IMG/VR virus record: IMGVR_UViG_3300030110_004035
Location: 9,853 to 36,061 of that record
DNA from: a virus
Reading direction: 5' to 3' (one strand)
DNA length: 26,209 nucleotides
The notes below the pieces were generated by a model that worked only from the letters and a program-made list of their open reading frames with translations, was not told the origin of the DNA and ran no database searches. Positions 18,301-26,100 of the stretch are shown in pieces. The number at the start of each line of letters is the position of its first letter. The first letter of the stretch is position 1. The position numbers were made by a program, and so were the translations under genes.

Positions 18301-21300
18301 ACACTTCTTACCAAGAATAGATAAGATTGTATTATCACCTCAAGGATATTTCCAAGTTGTTGAAGGTCAGTCTGCTGGACGTCCTGTTCCTCCACAAGAC
18401 TTACCAAATGCAATGACACTTGCAATTGCACAAATACCTGTCCATCCTTCTTTGCCAAGTAAAACTGCACAAGAAAAAGCAAGATTAGATTATCAATACA
18501 AATTAGTTAATAAGCAGCAACGTAACTTCACAATGAAAGACATTGGTCAAATTGATCAAAGCGTCAAGAAATTACAATATTATACATCTTTGAATTTATT
18601 GGAACAACAAGCTGTTGATTTGGTGATCCCATCTGCTGCAAATACTTCTCTTGAGAGGTTCAAAAACGGAATACTTGTTGATAATTTCTTAGATAAAACT
18701 GTTGCATCATTAGTTGATAGTGAGTTTAAAGCCGGCTATGATCACGCTGCAGGTGTATTGCAAACTAGACAAAGAAACAATGTTATTGACATTACACCAA
18801 ACAGTCATGCTAATACAGTCAAAACTGGTAATCTTATCACTTTAGATTATGAGCATGTGGCTCAGTTTGAACAACGATCTGCTACAAGAACAAGAAACTC
18901 TGCTGAGTTTTATTGGAGATATAAAGGTAGAATAACACTATTCCCTGACTATGATAACTTTATGGATGTTAGACATCCTCCATCAAATGACTTTCACGTC
19001 GAGTTAGATTTAACACAAGGTACAAGAAGTCTATTAGATAGTATTAAAGACATTGAAGCAATTCAAGAGCCTCGCACAGATGTTATTGGTGATACTTCTT
19101 CAACGTCTAGTTTAGGTACAACAACAAATACTACAACCTCTGTAAGATCACAACCGGTTAGTGGTGGTACTAATGCTGTACAAACTACAGCTGTAGAAAC
19201 AGTTGAGAGTTTTGAAACTATTAGAACAATTACTAGACAAAGTAGTCAAAACCAATTTAACACTCAAGAAGTTAATAACACTCAAACAGTTGGTGAATTT
19301 GTTAGAGATATATCTTTCAACCCATTCATCAGAGAACAATTTATTTATTTCCATGCAACTGGTGTAAAACCAAACACTAGACATTATGTTTATTTTGATT
19401 CTAAACAAGTTGATGCACAATGTCAACCAGCTACTGTTGATGCTGATGATACAATAGAAGCAGCAAACTTCCGTACAACAGGAGCACTAGGTGACGCTAT
19501 AACATCAACTGCTGATGGTGAATTGTTCGCACTGTTCCATCTACCTTCTAGAACATACCCAGTTGGTGAAAGAGAACTTGTTGTTTCTGATAAAAGTACA
19601 ACAGACGCTGCATTACGTAGTACAATGTCTTCAGCTGGTGGAACATTCAATGCTTACAATTTTGGTATTGATAAATCTAGCATTCAACTTACTACTAAAC
19701 AATTGAATGTTTCTAAGTCAAGAGTTGTTACAGGAACATCTGTTGAGACTAGTGCAACAAGAAGTGCAAGATCCCAAACAGCTACATCATCAGCAGTGGT
19801 TGGGTTTACTCCTAATCCTCCACCTTCTCCTCCTGTTCCAGTGAGGGCACCAAATGTTGACCCAACGTCTCCAGAACTTAATCAGCGAGGTGATGACTCA
19901 ATTGGTGATGGAGATGATGGAGATGGTGGTGATGATCCAATATCACAGACTTTCATTATCAAAGATCAAGATGATGATGTAGGAATGTATATTACCAAAA
20001 TGGATCTATATTTTCAATCTAAAGATTCAAACCTTGGGGTAACTGTTCAACTTAGAACAACAGAAAATGGATTCCCATCATCTAAAATTATGCCTTATGG
20101 TGAAGTTCATTTAAGATCTGCTGATGTAAATGTAAGTACAGATGGCACAACAGCTACTACTGTTACATTTCCTTCACCTGTCTTTGTTGCTGCTCAACAG
20201 GAATATTGTTTTGTGGTTATGCCTGATGGTAATAATCCTAACTATAATCTCTGGGTTAGAAAAACTGGAGAAGCTGATAAGACAACAGGAACTATATTGA
20301 ACAGAGATGGTTTTGATGGTATTATGTTCTTATCTTCTAACAATAGAGCTTGGAAACCATTCCAGGATGAAGATATTAAGTTTACCATTTATCGAGCTAA
20401 CTTTTTATCAAGACAAGGTACAGTAGATTATCAAAACCATGATATGGAGTTCTTTACACTGTCTAGTATTAATGGTAACTTTACACAAGGTGAGAGAATC
20501 TTTAAGTACGACAATAGTGCAAACATTACTGGTAATGTAGCATTTAGTTCAACAAGTGAAACAGTAACTGGTACAGGAACAGCTTTCTCTACAGACTTAG
20601 CTGTTGGCAACTTCATTGCTCTAACAAATGGTACATCCCACTCTGTCAGAAAAGTTACAGCAATTGCAAACAATACAAGTTTAACAGTTCAAGGTTTCCC
20701 TGACATTACAGTTTCAAGTGGTGATGCTCAATTGACTCCTTCTGCTGAAGTGTTTTATTACGAACAAACAGATCAGTTAAAAACAATGCACGCTGCTTTG
20801 TCAACAGCAACTAATTCAACATTCTTATTCAATAACACAAGTGTTATTATTGGATCTGATAGTGAAGCAAACGCTACCGTTACAACAGTTGATGATCTTA
20901 ATGTAACGGCATTTGATAACTTGATGTATAAGATTGAGCCTTCTGGAACACAAATTGTACAGTTTGCTCAATGTAATACTGCTTCAGGTCAAACTTCAAA
21001 CACTGCTTATCCAATGAACAATAGAAACAGATTAAAAGAAGTTGGTATTATAAAGAGTCATTCTAATGAAATTGTAACTGGTACTGGTAAGTCTTGGAAA
21101 CATGTATTCCAATTCAATACAGACCATTCAAAAGTCTCACCTGTTATTGACGACTCTGTAAGTAATATTTTAAGGGTTGAGAACTTAATTAACAATAGTA
21201 ACACAAATGAGCATTTACCTCAAACTGGTAATGCAACAGCTAAATATGTGTCAAAAGTTGTTACTCTTGATGATGGACTAGATGCAGAAGACTTAAAAGT

Positions 21301-21895
21301 TTTTCTAACTGCAACTAAACCTGGTGCTGCTGAGATTGAAGTTTATGGTAGAGTATCTCACGAACTAGAGAGCGATCCGTTTATTGACAGGCATTGGACA
21401 AAGCTAACACAAGTTGGTACTGCTCAACAAACTGCTGCTGAAGTAGATGAGTTCTTAGAGTTTGAATATGAATTACCTGCTACACCTCCTTCAACTGCAT
21501 TGGTTGGTAAAGGGTTAGCAGATGCAGCTAACAACTTAATTGCAACAACAGACACACAAGCATCTGCACTTGAAGTTGGTGATCTTGTAAAGATTGTTAA
21601 CACATCAGCTTCTATTGACTATCAAATTGAAACAGTTACAGCTGTCAATAGTACAGTTATTACAGTTGGTAATGACATTAGTTTTGATAACACACAAGCA
21701 GATTTGTTTAAAATTGATACACCACAAACAGCATTTAAGGATCCACAAAATTCTAAGATTGCAACTTATTACAACTCAGCACAGAATAAGTTTGATACTT
21801 ACAAACAATTCCAATTGAAGATTGTAATGTTGAGTAACAATGCTGCTAGAGTACCTAGAATACAAAACTTTAGAGCTATAGCAACGAGTATTTGA
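15308..21895 (+). CDS. Giant DUF4815-type baseplate/tail fibre structural protein, 2195 aa
   Basis: A 2195-aa protein with an excellent ribosome binding site (AGAGGAAAG). Its N-terminus (YFDDYAANSQHHRVLFKPSV, VQARELTQLQTILQSQVEKFG, IIKNGSIVSGC) is the DUF4815 hallmark. After this come a Gly-Tyr turn module (about 170-235), a central helical and beta part with repeated DLRDAIDFRPHA and YFAAPGKRMTVDYQHFLPRI motifs (about 955-1020), and a Pro-rich then Asp/Gly-rich hinge at about 1502-1548. A conserved DPISQTFIIKDQDDDVGMYI region with TKMDLYFQSKD follows, and then a C-terminal beta part. A small module of the type V.TGTGT.F...L.VGN.I occurs near 680, 1741 and 2088. It occupies the T4 gp9-gp10 position, so I infer a large baseplate-periphery protein to which fibres attach. 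It is not a recognised enzyme. Confidence 0.88.
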   Translation: MSNSLDTNLNTTPYFDDYAANSQHHRVLFKPSVPVQARELTQLQTILQSQVEKFGDNIIKNGSIVSGCSFTTSKINFVKLTDRDSSGDTYVITDFANGYTVHASSNLTFQTIDTKSGFEITNPDLNTLYGRYINSGNSSGVQKDEFAPGDTIIFYPSNGQISNTFTINDGGAAYTNGDALVFASQRGINATANVTTNSTGGITAVTLITAGQDYRYDDIPAVTVTSSGGSGANISATINSTASLVIANTTFNRTGDDSFNFNTVGQTLRVTVSDGIIYQKGHFVDVFAQGVQVKDYDHRPNNFSVGFTTTESIVNSSANSSLLDNAAGFNNENAPGADRLKLTPTLVSKSNADAAAANNFLTLMKFTDGRAQVIKEDTQFSKLGEELARRTYEESGDYVVRPFSFTTEDLEGNSTFDHVVVGAGKAYVKGYRNEMRTAGRIRIRKGLDTANVENATVSQSYGNYIIVDEFLGSFDFNTGAEVKLLDTAGNRISTCPAGSAETVPSTNTATAVSGSAPTYSGTIIGTARVRSVKYEDNTPGTSSGQYRLYLFDIQMNQGRAFSSTRAISYFTGSNAGVGFADVVLRDGAARLTDTNLRKFVIPLGVKGLKTFNHKAANEGTYTYSTISTGTVATNGTVQIALSGNQIFDYTASSYLSSDEENDFIIVANNSSAQTVTLTGTVSTSGNVVTGSGTSFTAEYQVGDTIRVTDAQDELITGITNGTHLTTLQAFTSSVSGKAHRRLYVADKSIHLQNNTAANVQISSDQGTATLNITRGKNLESTLPVVIKHNVQKRESLQRNKTLSANTYVKVNCATNAKTSVGPWSLGIPDVFDIQKVYVKYDNFTSIEADANDQTSQFELIRNQQDGFYNLSKLKLKPDASNTTINSTARILVSLRSFQNSGSGLGYYSVDSYPIDDDTDTLPVDKIRTEDIPIYSSPLDGSTVDLRDAIDFRPHAANTANTTNATTAAAATTNPANTVSFSGEQYFAAPGKRMTVDYQHFLPRIDKIVLSPQGYFQVVEGQSAGRPVPPQDLPNAMTLAIAQIPVHPSLPSKTAQEKARLDYQYKLVNKQQRNFTMKDIGQIDQSVKKLQYYTSLNLLEQQAVDLVIPSAANTSLERFKNGILVDNFLDKTVASLVDSEFKAGYDHAAGVLQTRQRNNVIDITPNSHANTVKTGNLITLDYEHVAQFEQRSATRTRNSAEFYWRYKGRITLFPDYDNFMDVRHPPSNDFHVELDLTQGTRSLLDSIKDIEAIQEPRTDVIGDTSSTSSLGTTTNTTTSVRSQPVSGGTNAVQTTAVETVESFETIRTITRQSSQNQFNTQEVNNTQTVGEFVRDISFNPFIREQFIYFHATGVKPNTRHYVYFDSKQVDAQCQPATVDADDTIEAANFRTTGALGDAITSTADGELFALFHLPSRTYPVGERELVVSDKSTTDAALRSTMSSAGGTFNAYNFGIDKSSIQLTTKQLNVSKSRVVTGTSVETSATRSARSQTATSSAVVGFTPNPPPSPPVPVRAPNVDPTSPELNQRGDDSIGDGDDGDGGDDPISQTFIIKDQDDDVGMYITKMDLYFQSKDSNLGVTVQLRTTENGFPSSKIMPYGEVHLRSADVNVSTDGTTATTVTFPSPVFVAAQQEYCFVVMPDGNNPNYNLWVRKTGEADKTTGTILNRDGFDGIMFLSSNNRAWKPFQDEDIKFTIYRANFLSRQGTVDYQNHDMEFFTLSSINGNFTQGERIFKYDNSANITGNVAFSSTSETVTGTGTAFSTDLAVGNFIALTNGTSHSVRKVTAIANNTSLTVQGFPDITVSSGDAQLTPSAEVFYYEQTDQLKTMHAALSTATNSTFLFNNTSVIIGSDSEANATVTTVDDLNVTAFDNLMYKIEPSGTQIVQFAQCNTASGQTSNTAYPMNNRNRLKEVGIIKSHSNEIVTGTGKSWKHVFQFNTDHSKVSPVIDDSVSNILRVENLINNSNTNEHLPQTGNATAKYVSKVVTLDDGLDAEDLKVFLTATKPGAAEIEVYGRVSHELESDPFIDRHWTKLTQVGTAQQTAAEVDEFLEFEYELPATPPSTALVGKGLADAANNLIATTDTQASALEVGDLVKIVNTSASIDYQIETVTAVNSTVITVGNDISFDNTQADLFKIDTPQTAFKDPQNSKIATYYNSAQNKFDTYKQFQLKIVMLSNNAARVPRIQNFRAIATSI

Positions 21896-21896
21896 T

Positions 21897-22112
21897 ATGG
21901 TTGAAAGAGTAAGATATGTAACAGATGAACCCACACTTCATCGTGATGCTAGCAACATGGCTCTTATAAATACTGATAAGAGTGCTTTTGCTTTGTATAA
22001 GGCTAAGCGATCTGATGCTAATAAGACACAAAAATTACATAATGATGTTGAACAATTAAAGTCGGATATAAGTGAAATTAAAAATCTGTTACAGAATCTA
22101 GCTAGAGGATAA
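21897..22112 (+). CDS. Small coiled-coil virion-associated protein (71 aa)
   Basis: A 71-aa protein, MVERVRYVTDEPTLHRDASN through AALINTDKS-type sequence, then a charged helix at about 38-68 (KRSDANKTQKLHNDVEQLKS, DISEIKNLLQNLARG) with a clear heptad-like Leu/Val/Ile spacing. I expect a coiled coil that oligomerises, perhaps trimeric like its fibre neighbours. Small proteins ending in this kind of helix occur near the tail fibre genes of marine T4-like phages, but their function is not known to me. The start is one base after the preceding TGA and the stop is one base before the following ATG, so translation is coupled. I do not assign a function. Confidence 0.75.
   Translation: MVERVRYVTDEPTLHRDASNMALINTDKSAFALYKAKRSDANKTQKLHNDVEQLKSDISEIKNLLQNLARG
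21965..21972 (+). promoter_or_regulatory. Possible late-promoter octamer upstream of the S74 fibre gene
   Basis: An exact TATAAATA inside the 71-aa gene, 142 nt upstream of the fibre gene at 22114. A late promoter here would let the fibre genes (22114 onward) be made independently of the long baseplate transcript. Evidence is the octamer alone. The DNA is AT-rich and the same octamer occurs inside other genes, for example at 8092-8099. Confidence 0.2.
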
Positions 22113-22113
22113 C

Positions 22114-22773
22114 ATGGCAAAGACATCTTATTTGGGAGCAAACGTAGCAACCGCGACTGATACCTTTAGAGAGTGGATCAATAGAACTAATCAATTGGTC
22201 TATGATGCTGGTACAATCGTTGTTACTGTTGGTGCTGTTTCTACCCCAAATTCAACAAACCATACAATTACTTCTGGCAACGGTTATGTCAACGGAACAT
22301 TTTCTGCTAATACACTAGCAGTTACTCAGGTTCTCAGAGGGGGAACTGTTCCTACCGCAGGAGTATTAACTCTCGGTTCTAATGTTCATCCTTCTGCAAA
22401 TGTGACTCATGAGATTGGTAATACAACCATGATGATGGGTAATGGATACTTTAAGAATATTATTAGTGCTGGTGATGTTGAAGCTAATTACTCTTCAGAT
22501 AAGAGATTAAAAATTGATTTGCAACAAATGGAAAATGCTCTTGAGGTTGTGAAAAACATAAATGGATATATGTTTAAGTGGGATACAGATGATGAGAAAA
22601 ATGGAAAAACAGACCTGGGTGTTATTGCCCAAGAAGTCCAAAAAGAGCTACCGTTTCTTGTGTCTACAAATGGAAATGGCAATCTCGCCGTCAAGTATCA
22701 GTCGTTGATTCCTTTATTAATCGAAGCAGTTAAAGAGCTGAGTAACCGGATCGAAGAACTGGAGAATAAGTAA
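22114..22773 (+). CDS. Short tail fibre with self-cleaving S74 intramolecular chaperone
   Basis: A 219-aa protein in three parts. Residues 1-35 (TDTFREWINRTNQLVYDAG) form an attachment helix seen in marine phage fibres. Residues about 36-125 are a short Thr/Asn/Gly-rich beta region. Residues about 127-219 are a Peptidase_S74 chaperone domain: SSDKRLKIDLQQMENALEVV, INGYMFKWDTD, LGVIAQEVQKELPFLV, and the helical end KYQSLIPLLIEAVKELSNRI. In this family a Ser-Lys dyad cuts at the Ser after the fibre trimer has folded; S128 and K133 have the expected +5 spacing. After cleavage the mature fibre would be only about 127 residues, very short. The start at 22114 has AGAGGATAAC. The stop overlaps the next start (TAATG). 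Confidence 0.9.
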   Translation: MAKTSYLGANVATATDTFREWINRTNQLVYDAGTIVVTVGAVSTPNSTNHTITSGNGYVNGTFSANTLAVTQVLRGGTVPTAGVLTLGSNVHPSANVTHEIGNTTMMMGNGYFKNIISAGDVEANYSSDKRLKIDLQQMENALEVVKNINGYMFKWDTDDEKNGKTDLGVIAQEVQKELPFLVSTNGNGNLAVKYQSLIPLLIEAVKELSNRIEELENK

Positions 22774-23066
22774 TGCCATTAAAAGTTGCAGGTGTAACGA
22801 TTGTTAACGCTGCTGCAAATATACAAGTAGCAACGTTACCAGATACAGGAATCACTACAGGAAATTTTGGAAATACAACATTTGCTTTAACAGCAAACGT
22901 CACTGATAGAGGCCTTGTTAATGCAATTACTTCTGCTGAAATAACAAAAACTTCTAGGAACTTTGAAGCCTCATCAAACAACGACTCATCGTATGTTGTC
23001 TACGTAAGTACCTCCGGTCCATCCGGAGGGGCTAATGGGGATATCTGGTACCAGACGTATAGCTAG
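22773..23066 (+). CDS. Small structural protein (97 aa) with Gly-rich GDIWYQ tail
   Basis: A 97-aa protein starting MPLKVAGVTIVNAAANIQVA. It is Ala/Thr/Val-rich and beta-like through about 70, with no signal peptide or membrane segment. The last 20 residues (SGPSGGANGDIWYQTYS) resemble the short Gly-rich GDIWYQ-type ends I associate with small fibre or tail proteins of marine phages. It follows the S74 fibre with a one-base overlap and precedes the large repeat fibre with only 12 nt between, so the three are probably one expression unit. A candidate tail fibre accessory or adaptor. Function unknown. A 7-bp hairpin lies within its last 20 codons. Confidence 0.77.
   Translation: MPLKVAGVTIVNAAANIQVATLPDTGITTGNFGNTTFALTANVTDRGLVNAITSAEITKTSRNFEASSNNDSSYVVYVSTSGPSGGANGDIWYQTYS
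23011..23029 (+). repeat. Perfect 7-bp GC-rich inverted repeat near the end of the 97-aa gene
   Basis: CCTCCGG (23011-23017), loop TCCAT, CCGGAGG (23023-23029). This is a strong hairpin in otherwise AT-rich DNA, 50 nt upstream of the large fibre start. No T-run follows, so it does not look like an intrinsic terminator. It encodes part of a Ser-Gly-Pro-Ser-Gly-Gly stretch and may simply reflect that. A role in mRNA stability or partial attenuation is possible. Confidence 0.4.
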
Positions 23067-23068
23067 GA

Positions 23069-23106
23069 AGAGTCTTAGATGTCGACTTCGTACGCACCAA
23101 GACTCT
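23069..23106 (+). promoter_or_regulatory. Inverted repeat enclosing the start codon of the giant fibre gene
   Basis: AGAGTCTT at 23069-23076 is perfectly complementary to AAGACTCT at 23099-23106. The 22-nt loop contains the ATG at 23079. The left arm includes the last bases of the ribosome binding site AGGAAGAG (23065-23072). Folding in mRNA would hide part of that site, so the stem could damp or time translation of the fibre. Eight perfect pairs with a 22-nt loop is a moderate structure and chance cannot be excluded. Confidence 0.4.
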
Positions 23107-26100
23107 ACGCAAAAGAATATGCTGGAGGAGACAGAGTTTTCGAGGTGTCCTATACGGGACAACGAACTCGTACTCCTTTCATCGTATACACTAATGCGTT
23201 CCATGGATTCTATAATGGATTCCAAGGTGTCTATACGAACACACGTACATCTACTCTTGCTTGGCAATCAAACTTTGCAGGCACATATGTAAAATCATAT
23301 GAAGGCTTTCTCAATTACAACTCAATTGATACTGCCACATACACTAAGAACTATGACAAAGCTAATGTAAACTTTGCTGGTACTAAAGGTTATCAAAAAG
23401 AATATGCTTCTGCAACTAAGCAACCAGATAGTATCTGGGCTGATGCAAACGTATTTGCAAACTATTCTGGTTCTTATAGTGCAGAAGTAAACTATTCAAG
23501 GATAGTAAACTTCCAAGGTGTTGGTGGATATGATGGAGCTGCTTATACAGCTACTTACACAAACTATCAAAACTATGTTCCAACATATAGTGGTTTTATT
23601 GGGTTTGTAGGATATACAAAAGACTATGTTGGTACCATTAGTTACAATAAAGATTATCAAAAGACATATGTTGGTACTACAATATACCAAGCAGAATGGC
23701 AACGGACTTATACAAAAGCGTATACCGGTGTAGGTGAGTATGTAGGACAGTACACAAAAGTTTACACTGGTTTAGCAGCTTACAATGCTGGCCCTTGGGT
23801 TGGTGCAACTAGTTTTGTGGCATTCAATAAAGAGTATGGTGGAGCTATTGCATACCTCAATGCAGCAGGTGAAGGTTTTACTGGCTTTGTAGATTACGTA
23901 AAAACATATCAAGCTGTAAGATTTTGGACTACAGAAGTAAACTATACAAAAGTTTGGGATGGTAATTATATAGGAGCAAAGGACTATCTCAAAGATTATG
24001 TTGGCCGAGCTTCATATGCTGCAGATGAAAACTTTCATAAGACATACACTAAGACATATCAAACAGATGGTACCTTTTCAAAAATATGGCAAGGACAGCT
24101 TGCTTTTGAAGGACAAATAAGTTATGATGGAGCAGTGTATACTAAAACTTATGAAGGTGATAAAGATTATGCGGCTCTAACAAATTTCTTAGGAGGTGTA
24201 TCATACACTGGTACATATAGAGGTTTAGGTGATTCCTATAGAGCAGCTGCATATGCTAAGGATTATGAAAAACTATATGTTGGTGATTACACCAAAACAT
24301 ATGAAAAGAATTGGGTTAAGACGTATGAGAAAGATTACGTTGCTGCTTACAATAAAGACTATTTAAAGAACTATGTTAAGTTGTATCAAGGTGAGTATGC
24401 ACAAACATATCTCAAATCATATCTTAAAGACTACGTTGCTACTTACACCAAGAACTGGGTTAAGTTATATGAAAAGGCATATGATAAAACATACGAAGGT
24501 TCTTTTGATGGCAACTATGTAAAAGACTATACAAAGGTATGGAGTAAGAACTACGTTAAGACTTTTACAAAAGCCTGGGTTGGTGTTTACAATAAAGATT
24601 ACGTAAAAGCATATGATAAGATATATGAAAAAGTGTGGTCTAAGAACTATGATAAGATTTATGTTGGTCCTGTTTTCTATGGTGGCTTTGCTCATGGAAG
24701 TCAGACTACTAACTATACAAAGATATGGACAAAAGATTGGGGTGCTTCCTATACAAAGATATGGGAAAAAACATATACGAAAGCATACGAAGGATCCTTT
24801 GATGGCAACTATGATAAAGACTATGTAAAAGATTACACAACAGTTTATCAAAAGACTTACACGAAAGCCTGGGTAGGAGTATATACAAAAGAGTGGGTCA
24901 AAGGTTACGAGAAAGACTATGTAACAACTTACGACAAAGCCTGGGTTAAATCATATGATGAGTCATGGGCTAAGGATTGGATCAAAGCCTATACTGCTGC
25001 ATATGATCAAGTTTGGAATAAAGATTATGTTGCAACATACGTCAAAGCATATGAGAAGAACTACGTAAAAGATTATGTTGCTACATACAACAAAGATTGG
25101 GTTAAAGCATACGATAAGAACTGGATCAAGACTTACTCAAAAGATTATGGTAAGACTTGGAACAAAGACTATGTTAAAAACTATGATACAGAATATGAAA
25201 AAGCATGGTCCAAAGCATATGTCAAAACATACACAGGAGAATACACAGGTAGCTTTGTTGGTGTATATCAAAAAGCATATGGTAAGTCTTGGGTTGGTGT
25301 ATATGAAAAAGACTACAATCAAACGTATGAGAAGGACTATGTTGCTGCATACGGTAAGTCATGGGTTGGTGTTTACAATAAAGACTATGTAAGAGTTTAC
25401 CACAATCCATATGAAGACTTTAACACAACTGTGTTGATGTTGAATGCTGAAGTACCAAACGCAACAGATGGTGATACAGAGATAATAGATCTGTCTGATC
25501 AGGGTAACCATGTAACCACAGTACATGGTAGTGCAGCAAAGAGTACAGATCAAAAGAAATTTGGTTCTGCTTCATTAGAAATTCCAAGTAGTGGATCAAG
25601 TGGCCTTACAATCAACTTTTCTGATGATGATTTTAATTTTGAGAACGAAGACTTTACAATTGAATTCTGGTTAAGAGCTCCTGGTACAAACAACGCAACA
25701 ATCTTAGAAGCATATGATTCATCTGACAATAGTGTCAAGTGGGCCATTAGAGGTAACAATGCATCAAGTCCAAGTGAGATAATATTCTACGAAGGTACTA
25801 ATGCAAGACTTACAGCCAATGACAACAGCCCTTGGTCGGCTGGTACATTTAACCATGTTGCAATTGTAAGAATAAGCAATACAATTAAAGTATACATCAA
25901 TGGTACTGCTGATGCTACAACATACACAACTGCGGCTAACTTAACAGGTGCAAATAGATTAGTAATTGGTAACAGACGTGACTTGGGTGCATCTATTGGT
26001 GGCTTCATTGACGATCTTAGAATAGACAAAGCCAATGGTAAGTATACTGGTAACTTCACTGTCACAGATAATGAAACAGCTAACGAACAAGTTAACACAG

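Noticed and set aside
23011-23029. GC hairpin as an intrinsic terminator
   Set aside because: No T-run follows and translation continues through it into the end of the 97-aa gene.
24252-25409. Regular short repeats that could suggest a CRISPR or other DNA-level array
   Set aside because: The unit is 12 nt, in phase with a long open frame, and conserved in amino acids rather than bases. There are no spacers.
24465-25410. Antisense open frames rich in Ile, Phe and Cys that look like membrane proteins
   Set aside because: They are the reverse reading of Tyr, Lys and Val codons in the tetrad array, lack ribosome binding sites, and fall opposite a clearly coding frame.
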